Shown in pieces: positions 5,830-11,356 of a DNA stretch of 11,356 nt. A program made the position numbers and the translations under genes. The stretch lies in assembly GCA_023396045.1 (NCBI GenBank), contig JAEWXD010000011.1, positions 1 through 11,356 of the forward strand, given 5' to 3'. Source of the DNA: Bacillota bacterium (GTDB taxonomy: Bacteria; Bacillota; Clostridia; Christensenellales; Aristaeellaceae). The notes under the pieces were generated by a model. That model made no database searches, had not been told where the DNA came from, and worked only from the letters and a program-made list of their open reading frames with translations. How positions within the stretch are numbered: the stretch's first letter is position 1; every line of letters begins with the position of its first letter.

Positions 5830-7281
5830 TTAGTATCTACGCCGTTTTATTTGAACTTTTTTACCTATTTTAATTCGGCGCCTTTTTTTTAATAATCTCG
5901 CTATAAGTCCGGTTACAAAATACAATACAACGGGTGGTATGAGCCAATAAAAGACAAGCTCTAAACTAATACCAGGAAAGAAATTTGGGTCATCGTACAC
6001 ATTTTTTTCTATTTGAGAAAGAGAAAGCGGTGCCGCTTCTCTTGCCAAAATATCCCTACTTGCTACCAAACTATAGGTGGCGCTTTGATTGTTTTGCGGA
6101 GAAATATAGGTTAAAGAACCGATCACTTCTCCTTTGTTAATGGGCGCCCTGAAATCACGAGTATATTGAATCAAAGATGAATTAAGCATGTTTCTTGAAA
6201 ACTCGTTTATATTCGCTTCGGAAGTAATCAAAGACATACCTGTACTGCCCGATTGTGGCACCAGATCTAATTTTAATCTGCCTAAATTTTCATCTTGAGT
6301 AGAGTAACCGGAGGTTTCTAAAACAATGGGATCGATATTATACAATTCTATAGGTGATAAACTCATAACCTGAGAAAAGCCATATTCCATAAGCTTTTTA
6401 GTATCTGTCCATCTACCGCTTTCTGAAGAATAGAGAACAACGGAAATCAATTTTACACCCATGGCTTCTGCAGAACCTACAAAGCAATGCCCAGCCGCAT
6501 TGGTAAAACCGGTTTTAATGCCGTTACCCATAGCATAATAAAAGCTATTGTTTTCGGAAGAAACGATGAACTCGCTAATTCTGCTGACAAGGTTACGACT
6601 TCTGTTTAAATTGCTTTTGGGCAATGTATATTTACTGGCAGATACAATTTGCCTAAAAACACTATTGTTCATAGCATGTTGGGCAATTTTAGCTAAATCT
6701 CTTGCAGTAGTATAATGATTCGGGTCGTGTAAACCATGAGGGTTCGTAAAATTTGTGTTACTCAATCCCATATTTTGTGCAGCGCGGTTCATACCATCTA
6801 CAAAGGAAGAAATATCCCCGCTCACAGCTTCTGCAATCGCATTGGCACCTTCATTACCGGAGCGCAACATGGTTGCATAGAGTAGATCTTTAAAGTTAAT
6901 ACTTTCGCCCACTTGCAATGGAATTTTAGAAGAGCCTTCGTCAATATTACCTGCTGTTTCACTAAGATAAACTGTTTGATCTAAATTGCCATTTTCAAGG
7001 CCCAAAAGCACCGTCATAATTTTGGTGGTAGAAGCAGGAAACATAACATCGTCTGCATTTTTTTCAAAAATGACTTGGCCGGTTTCTGCTTCTATTAATA
7101 TGGCAGACTTAGCATAAAGTTGGTTTGCTTTTAATTCCTCCGGTTTTGTGGGATCATATTCCTCTGCATCACTGGATAGTTTTGGCGCAATATAACGAAT
7201 GGCAGGCGCTTCCTCTGCCAAAGCAATGCTTTGAAATAGCATACTTATTATAAAAATAAAAATATATATTTTTTTGCGCAA
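5830..7281 (-). CDS. dacF: D-alanyl-D-alanine carboxypeptidase, DacF/PBP5 family (S11)
   Basis: The protein has 483 residues. It starts with a secretion signal (MRKKIYIFIFIISMLFQSIALA, about 1-22). The penicillin-binding serine peptidase domain carries SxxK in FPASTTK (S84, K87), SxN in RSGNEGAN (S141-N143) and KTG in GIKTGFTN (256-258). A C-terminal beta domain follows (about 305-410). A single membrane helix (about 440-462) precedes a very basic tail rich in Lys and Arg (about 465-482). It trims the terminal D-Ala from peptidoglycan stem peptides outside the membrane. A hydrophobic anchor helix, rather than only an amphipathic one, is notable. The start is the TTG at 7281, chosen because GGAGG (7289-7293) sits 7 nt upstream and it gives an ideal signal peptide. 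Assignment to DacF rather than DacA or DacB is by resemblance. Confidence 0.92.
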   Translation of the reverse strand: MRKKIYIFIFIISMLFQSIALAEEAPAIRYIAPKLSSDAEEYDPTKPEELKANQLYAKSAILIEAETGQVIFEKNADDVMFPASTTKIMTVLLGLENGNLDQTVYLSETAGNIDEGSSKIPLQVGESINFKDLLYATMLRSGNEGANAIAEAVSGDISSFVDGMNRAAQNMGLSNTNFTNPHGLHDPNHYTTARDLAKIAQHAMNNSVFRQIVSASKYTLPKSNLNRSRNLVSRISEFIVSSENNSFYYAMGNGIKTGFTNAAGHCFVGSAEAMGVKLISVVLYSSESGRWTDTKKLMEYGFSQVMSLSPIELYNIDPIVLETSGYSTQDENLGRLKLDLVPQSGSTGMSLITSEANINEFSRNMLNSSLIQYTRDFRAPINKGEVIGSLTYISPQNNQSATYSLVASRDILAREAAPLSLSQIEKNVYDDPNFFPGISLELVFYWLIPPVVLYFVTGLIARLLKKRRRIKIGKKVQIKRRRY

Positions 7282-7288
7282 TGTACTA

Positions 7289-7293
7289 CCTCC
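7289..7293 (-). promoter_or_regulatory. RBS that selects the TTG start of dacF
   Basis: GGAGG on the - strand lies 7 nt before TTG 7281. No ATG is in frame nearby, and the other in-frame TTG (7308) lies within the -10 box. The dacF initiation codon is therefore TTG, which may keep expression low. Confidence 0.78.
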
Positions 7294-7307
7294 ACAAAAA
7301 CATATCA

Positions 7308-7336
7308 ATTATAGCAAAAAGCACTCCTTTTGTAAA
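7308..7336 (-). promoter_or_regulatory. Sigma-A promoter of dacF, extended -10
   Basis: On the - strand TTTACA (7336-7331), a 17-bp spacer and a perfect TATAAT (7313-7308) preceded by TGC form an extended -10 promoter. The predicted start is near 7301, giving a leader of about 20 nt before the TTG start. Confidence 0.87.
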
Positions 7337-7343
7337 ACTGCCG

Positions 7344-7372
7344 TTTACACAAATGTATATACAAAGTATAAT
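7344..7372 (+). promoter_or_regulatory. Sigma-A promoter of dnaX-rsmA
   Basis: TTTACA (7344-7349), a 17-bp spacer and a perfect TATAAT (7367-7372) lie upstream of dnaX. The start should be near 7379, with AAGGA following at 7387. The -35 boxes of this and the divergent dacF promoter are 7 bp apart and form TGTAAA-N7-TTTACA. Confidence 0.87.
7354..7363. promoter_or_regulatory. Palindrome in the dnaX promoter spacer (possible operator)
   Basis: TGTATATACA is a perfect 10-bp palindrome between the -35 and -10 boxes of the dnaX promoter, where a bound protein would block RNA polymerase. In AT-rich DNA such a palindrome can arise by chance. Confidence 0.3.
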
Positions 7373-7399
7373 GGTAATATAAAGATAAGGATGGTTCGT

Positions 7400-8992
7400 A
7401 TGGCATATCAAGCTTTATATAGAAAATTGCGCCCTATAAAATTCAGTGAAGTTTTTGGGCAAGATGAAATTGTAAAAACATTAAAAAATCAAATAAAGAA
7501 TAACCAAATTGCGCATGCCTATTTGTTTTGTGGAACACGTGGTACGGGCAAAACTTCGCTTGCAAAAATCTTGGCAAATGCTGTAAACTGCTTGCAACAA
7601 GTAGATAGCGAGCCTTGTGGGGAATGTGCTGTTTGTAAGGCTTTACAAAGTGAAAGCAGTATGGACATTATTGAAATGGACGCTGCCAGCCGTAACGGTG
7701 TAGATGATATGCGTGAACTTTTAGAAAAAGTTGCATACCCTCCACAAATGGGAAAATATAAGGTATATATCATTGATGAAGTACACATGTTAAGTACTTC
7801 TGCATTTAATGCACTTTTAAAAACTTTAGAAGAGCCACCCGAACATATTATATTTATTTTGGCAACCACTGAATCTCAAAAGATCCCTGCTACTATTTTA
7901 AGTCGTTGCCAACGGTATGACCTATCTCGCGTGAGTTCTCAACTGATATTTAAAAAAATGCAAGCTGCACTTCAAAAATTAAACATTGCATTTGAAGATG
8001 AGGCATTAAAAGAAGTGGCCATAGCTGCCGATGGTTCTGTACGTGATGGTTGGAGCATTTTGGATATTTGCATTTCCGGTATGGACGAAGGCGAAACGCT
8101 TAGCCTACAAAGAGTACAACAAATGTTGGGCACCAGTAAAAAAGACTTCTTATTCACTTGCAGCTTAGCCATTATTGAAAGCAATTATGCCAAAGTGATG
8201 GCACTCATTATGCAATTGATGCAAGACGGCAAGGAAGCTTTGGTATTTTTACGACAGCTTTCCCAACACTTTAGAAATATTTTACTTGTAAAAATCAGCG
8301 ATGAAAATATAGACGAGCGTATATCCTCTGAAGAATATGCTAAGCTAAAAGAGCAAGCACAATGGATAGACCCTGCAAGGCTTATACAAATCATTGATGT
8401 ATTGATGGCTGCAGAGATGAAGCTGAAATGGAGCACTTCCCCACGCATTGGTTTAGAAAATACGCTCATGCAAGCAGCCACCCCCTTTACACAGTTAAGT
8501 GATCGTTATGACACCTTAGATGCGGTACGTGCTATTTCAGACAGGGTGGAATTATTGGCACAGAATGCGCCTGCTGTTGCTATTACTGCACAAAATGAAG
8601 TAGTTACGCAAGAAATACAAAAAGTAGAGCAAGAAAAACCACGAGAAGTATTTGCCCAAGAAAACGAAACCAAAAAAATATGGAGTTTGGTTTTAAGAGA
8701 TTTAAAAGGTGCTGTACGTTTAGCATTGAGTGGCGCCAGCCTACAATTTGAAAATGGTGTATATTACATTACCTATGACGATAAAGCGTTAGCCACCTAT
8801 AAAGCCATGTGTGACAGCAAAGATTTTCAAGAATCTTTTAGTAATTGCGTTGCGAAAATTATAGGCAAAGATGTTAAACTGGGTATACGAAAGTTAGAAA
8901 AAGACAATAGCACCCGCGACATGATGATACAAAAAAACATTGCAGCGCTAAAGCAAAGTTTACCAGCCGGTACACTGATTATAGAGGAATAA
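7400..8992 (+). CDS. dnaX: DNA polymerase III subunit gamma/tau (clamp loader)
   Basis: This 530-residue AAA+ ATPase loads the beta sliding clamp as part of the replicative polymerase. The N-terminus MAYQALYRKLRPIKFSEVFGQ is typical. Walker A is GTRGTGKT (45-52). The zinc cysteines are C64, C73, C76 and C79. Walker B is VYIIDEVHML (122-131), and the SRC arginine-finger motif is at 168-170. Sensor 2 lies in GSVRDGWSILD (212-222), where most homologues have DALSLLD; the Gly-Trp is a small oddity. Domain III follows to about 365, then a Gln/Glu-rich linker (about 390-425) and a short C-terminal domain. The start at 7400 follows AAGGA (7387-7391) by 8 nt; an ATG at 7391 has almost no spacing to it. 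The stop overlaps rsmA by one base (TAATG). The usual ybaB-recR neighbours are not here. Confidence 0.97.
   Translation: MAYQALYRKLRPIKFSEVFGQDEIVKTLKNQIKNNQIAHAYLFCGTRGTGKTSLAKILANAVNCLQQVDSEPCGECAVCKALQSESSMDIIEMDAASRNGVDDMRELLEKVAYPPQMGKYKVYIIDEVHMLSTSAFNALLKTLEEPPEHIIFILATTESQKIPATILSRCQRYDLSRVSSQLIFKKMQAALQKLNIAFEDEALKEVAIAADGSVRDGWSILDICISGMDEGETLSLQRVQQMLGTSKKDFLFTCSLAIIESNYAKVMALIMQLMQDGKEALVFLRQLSQHFRNILLVKISDENIDERISSEEYAKLKEQAQWIDPARLIQIIDVLMAAEMKLKWSTSPRIGLENTLMQAATPFTQLSDRYDTLDAVRAISDRVELLAQNAPAVAITAQNEVVTQEIQKVEQEKPREVFAQENETKKIWSLVLRDLKGAVRLALSGASLQFENGVYYITYDDKALATYKAMCDSKDFQESFSNCVAKIIGKDVKLGIRKLEKDNSTRDMMIQKNIAALKQSLPAGTLIIEE
8932..8938 (+). other. Candidate -1 ribosomal slippery site A-AAA-AAC near the 3' end of dnaX
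   Basis: Codons 511-513 of dnaX read CAA AAA AAC, so the heptamer is in the exact X-XXY-YYZ register for -1 slippage. A weak stem (GCTAAA at 8947-8952 with TTTA and GC at 8959-8967, 3-nt bulge) starts 8 nt downstream. The -1 frame after the heptamer has no stop and joins the rsmA frame at 8992. Confidence 0.35.
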
Positions 8993-9801
8993 TGAGAGAG
9001 AAATTTAACAGAGCTAAAAAAAGCACATACGGGCAAAATTTTATATACAACCAGGCTTTGCTTGCTGATTTAACTGCGGAATGCAAATTACAAAGTACAG
9101 ATACAGTACTTGAAATCGGCGCAGGTGCAGGCACACTTACTGAAGTGTTGGCACAAACTGTAAAACATGTTACCAGTGTAGAAATAGACGAGAGCCTATT
9201 GCCCTACTTAAATGTATTACAAGAAAAATATACAAACTTAAATATTATACTTGCCGATTTTATGCAATGGGATTTTGAATCAGTTTTTGCAAACACAAAG
9301 AATTTAAAAGTGATTGCCAATATCCCCTACTACATTACCACAGCTATTTACCACAAGCTGTTATTTTGCAATTTGGATATTGCTGAAATCAGTTGTATGG
9401 TGCAATTAGAAGTAGCGCAAAAAATTGTGGCTACACCAAAGCAAAAAAACGAATATGGTACATTGGCACTTTTATGTCAACACAAGTACCATACCGAAAT
9501 TGTACAAGTGATAGGCAAAGAAAACTTTAGCCCTGTACCCAAAGTAGACAGTGCATTTGTACGCCTTGTAAAAAAAGAAAACTTTATTGAGAATACTACT
9601 TTTGATAATTTTTATTACAAATTGGTTAAAGCTGCCTTTCTGCACCGAAGAAAAACATTGCTGAATTCACTAAAATCCAGTGGATATAATATCGATGAAG
9701 TAAGCCTCGCTCTGCAAAATATAGCAGATATACAAGCCCGTGCTGAAAACTTAAGCTATACACAGTATATTGCACTTGCAAAAGCACTTATTAAACATTG
9801 A
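8992..9801 (+). CDS. rsmA: 16S rRNA (adenine1518-N6/adenine1519-N6)-dimethyltransferase
   Basis: This 269-residue SAM-dependent enzyme (also called KsgA) dimethylates two adjacent adenines in helix 45 of 16S rRNA during late 30S assembly. STYGQNFIYN (11-20) is the N-terminal signature, with Tyr where Leu is common. VLEIGAGAGTLTEVLA (39-54) is SAM motif I. VEIDESLLPYL (63-73) holds the ribose-binding acid. NIPYYIT (110-116) is the catalytic N6-adenine motif. FSPVPKVDSAFVRL (179-192) and AFLHRRKTLLNSL (215-227) are C-terminal RsmA signatures that argue against an Erm 23S methylase. The ATG overlaps the dnaX stop (TAATG), and AGAGGA (8983-8988) is only 3 nt upstream. Translation may therefore depend on ribosomes finishing dnaX. 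No terminator is visible after the gene. Confidence 0.96.
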   Translation: MREKFNRAKKSTYGQNFIYNQALLADLTAECKLQSTDTVLEIGAGAGTLTEVLAQTVKHVTSVEIDESLLPYLNVLQEKYTNLNIILADFMQWDFESVFANTKNLKVIANIPYYITTAIYHKLLFCNLDIAEISCMVQLEVAQKIVATPKQKNEYGTLALLCQHKYHTEIVQVIGKENFSPVPKVDSAFVRLVKKENFIENTTFDNFYYKLVKAAFLHRRKTLLNSLKSSGYNIDEVSLALQNIADIQARAENLSYTQYIALAKALIKH

Positions 9802-9808
9802 TAAAAAC

Positions 9809-9837
9809 TTGACTTATTTTAAAATTTTTGCGATACT
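9809..9837 (+). promoter_or_regulatory. Promoter of the PEP carboxykinase gene
   Basis: TTGACT (9809-9814) and GATACT (9832-9837) are 17 bp apart. TGC just before the -10 (9829-9831) makes it an extended -10 promoter. It begins 8 bases after the rsmA stop. GGAGG (9872-9876) lies 8 nt before the ATG at 9885, giving an AT-rich leader of roughly 40 nt. Confidence 0.6.
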
Positions 9838-9884
9838 ATATATGTGGAAAATTTTTCTTAAATAATACATTGGAGGTATAACAT

Positions 9885-11356
9885 ATGGCAACCAAATCAT
9901 ATTACCCAATAAACGAAATAGGCAAAGGTAAACCCGGCTTTACCAGTAGCACCCGTGCTATTATTGAAGCCGCTTTTTATGGCAATAATGTTGTAAAAGT
10001 AAACTCCCTTGCTGAAGCATACAGATTGGCCAAGAATTCTGCCGGCACAGTAGTTACAGATATGCCTGTATATGGTGCTGAACAAATTGGTCTAGACAAA
10101 GATGCCAAGGTTCTTTTGTTTAACGATGGTGCTATTACCGGCCGTTTTGCTGCTGCAAGACGCATTGTAGGCAAACCGGGCGTAAACCAAGGCGAACTTG
10201 ATAAAATTATAATGGAAGCAATTTACAACTCTCGTTATAAAAAAATGTATCACGCTGAAGCGTTTATTGGCCTTGATCCTGACTTTATGGTAAAAGCGCA
10301 CTTGCTTATTCCAGAAGGCGACGAAAACATTATGTATAACTGGATGTTGAACTTCCAATATACAAGTGATCTTTACAAAGAAATGTATGCACAGAGCAAA
10401 CTTTTCAACGAACCAGACATTTATATTTTCTCTGACCCACAATGGAAAGGTGCACCTAACCAAAACTTCTGCTTAGAAAGTTGCTTAAGCTATTTCCATA
10501 CAGAAGCCAACTGTGCATGTATTTTGGGCATGAAATACTTTGGCGAACATAAAAAAGGCACATTAACACTTGGTTGGGCTATGGCGAACCGTAATGGTTT
10601 TGCAAGTTGCCATGGTGGCCAAAAAGAATTTATTAAAAATGATGGTTCTTCCTTTGTTGCTGGCGTATTTGGCCTTTCCGGCTCTGGCAAATCTACCATT
10701 ACACACGCAACACACAACAACAAGTTTGCCGGCATTAAAGTATTGCACGACGATGCATTTATTATCAATGTAAATACTTGTGCCTCTGTTGCATTGGAAC
10801 CTTCTTATTTTGATAAAACAAGCGACTACCCTACCGGTTGCCCAGACAATAAATACTTGCTTTCTGTTCAAAACTGCTCTGCAACCATGGACGAAGAAGG
10901 CAAAATTCAAATTGTTACAGAAGATATTCGTAACGGTAATGGTAGAGCTATTAAGAGCAAATTATGGAGCCCTAACAGAGTAGATAAGTTTGATGCACCT
11001 ATCAAAGCTATTTTCTGGATTATGAAGGACTTAACTTTGCCACCGGTAGTAAAACTCAAAGGTGCTTCTTTGGCAGCTGTAATGGGTGCTACACTTGCCA
11101 CCAAACGCACCAACGCTGAACGTTTAGCAGCCGGGGTTGACCCTAATGCATTGGTTGTAGAACCTTATGCAAACCCATTCCGCACCTATCCTTTGGCAAA
11201 TGACTACTCTAAATTTAAAGAATTGGTAGAAAGCAAAAATGTAGATTGCTATATAATCAATACCGGCGACTTTATGGGCAAAAAAATTGGCAAAGAAGTT
11301 ACTCTTGGTTTAATTGAAGATATCGTAGAAGAAAAAGCCAACTTTAAACAATGGGG
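9885..11356 (+). CDS. pckA: Divergent ATP-type phosphoenolpyruvate carboxykinase, 3' end cut by the window
   Basis: The frame is open from ATG 9885 to the window edge, so 490 residues are seen and the C-terminus is missing. The enzyme would interconvert oxaloacetate and PEP using a nucleotide. Residues 218-243 (KYFGEHKKG ... GFASCH) align with the ATP-PEPCK segment carrying paired lysines (K223, K224) and the metal-ligand His (H243). The P-loop is FGLSGSGKST (262-271). HDDAF (288-292) stands for the GDDE kinase-2 motif, LPPVVKLKG (385-393) for the LPPVSRL segment, and YIINTGDFMGKKI (456-468) for the LVNTGW segment. The stretch after HDD differs strongly from the Escherichia coli type, including loss of a recognisable EGGCYAK. 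TGR at 85-87 may replace the usual substrate Arg motif. Its codons (GGC, AAC, ACC) look like those of a highly expressed gene. A changed substrate or phosphate donor cannot be excluded. Confidence 0.85.
   Translation, partial: MATKSYYPINEIGKGKPGFTSSTRAIIEAAFYGNNVVKVNSLAEAYRLAKNSAGTVVTDMPVYGAEQIGLDKDAKVLLFNDGAITGRFAAARRIVGKPGVNQGELDKIIMEAIYNSRYKKMYHAEAFIGLDPDFMVKAHLLIPEGDENIMYNWMLNFQYTSDLYKEMYAQSKLFNEPDIYIFSDPQWKGAPNQNFCLESCLSYFHTEANCACILGMKYFGEHKKGTLTLGWAMANRNGFASCHGGQKEFIKNDGSSFVAGVFGLSGSGKSTITHATHNNKFAGIKVLHDDAFIINVNTCASVALEPSYFDKTSDYPTGCPDNKYLLSVQNCSATMDEEGKIQIVTEDIRNGNGRAIKSKLWSPNRVDKFDAPIKAIFWIMKDLTLPPVVKLKGASLAAVMGATLATKRTNAERLAAGVDPNALVVEPYANPFRTYPLANDYSKFKELVESKNVDCYIINTGDFMGKKIGKEVTLGLIEDIVEEKANFKQW

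Noticed and set aside
7391..7399. ATG 7391 as the dnaX start
   Set aside because: It directly follows the Shine-Dalgarno bases; ATG 7400 has correct spacing and gives the conserved MAYQALYRKLRP N-terminus.
9802..9884. A terminator between rsmA and pckA
   Set aside because: The T runs here (for example AAAATTTTT) are not preceded by a GC-containing stem; the region reads as promoter and leader instead.
10092..10463. A - strand frame of 123 codons, with others nearby, within the PEP carboxykinase region
   Set aside because: The + strand frame from 9885 is continuously open, has promoter and RBS, and encodes PEPCK motifs; the - strand frames are shadows.
1..11356. A CRISPR array, prophage, toxin-antitoxin pair or defence island
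   Set aside because: No regularly spaced repeats, integrase, capsid, toxin or nuclease cassette is visible; the HerA-like ATPase lacks an adjacent NurA or Sir2-type partner of known defence systems.

Overview
The window looks like chromosome from a low-GC Gram-positive bacterium, most likely a Clostridia-type Firmicute. The evidence is AT-rich DNA, strong AGGAGG-type ribosome binding sites, consensus sigma-A promoters, and a gene set including an AddB-type nuclease C-terminus, a sporulator-style DacF carboxypeptidase and a TipAL-type MerR regulator. There are no tRNA or rRNA genes, CRISPR arrays, complete insertion sequences or phage genes. The content is mostly housekeeping, and I see no multi-gene defence or biosynthetic system.

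Left part (1-1200, + strand): the 3' end of an addB-like gene stops at 284 and is followed by a compact terminator. A solitary MerR-family regulator with a TipAS-type ligand domain follows. Its promoter has the 19-bp spacer and central dyad expected of MerR-type autoregulation. Between this gene and the convergent oxidoreductase lies a bidirectional terminator-like hairpin. Its loop appears to hold a 53-bp palindromic, IS-end-like insert.

Middle part (1203-7281, - strand): reading in the direction of transcription, there is dacF (D-Ala-D-Ala carboxypeptidase), then its own promoter and a tight three-gene operon. That operon is a HerA-like ATPase (DUF853/YjgR type), a P1-family (S58) self-processing peptidase, and acpS (holo-ACP synthase). 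The three genes are joined by a 1-nt gap and a 4-nt overlap and end in a strong terminator overlapping the acpS stop. A separate FAD oxidoreductase with a C-terminal Cys4 [2Fe-2S] domain follows.

Right part (7282-11356): dacF and dnaX are transcribed divergently from two near-perfect promoters whose -35 boxes form an inverted repeat. dnaX (clamp loader) overlaps rsmA/ksgA (16S rRNA dimethyladenosine transferase) by one base in TAATG. A classic A-AAA-AAC slippery heptamer near the end of dnaX, with no stop codon in the -1 frame, could in principle produce a DnaX-RsmA fusion. The window ends inside a divergent ATP-type PEP carboxykinase gene with its own promoter and strong RBS.

The most unusual items are the possible dnaX/rsmA frameshift fusion, the divergent PEP carboxykinase, the element nested in the terminator loop, and the predicted Asn-Thr autocleavage site of the P1 peptidase.
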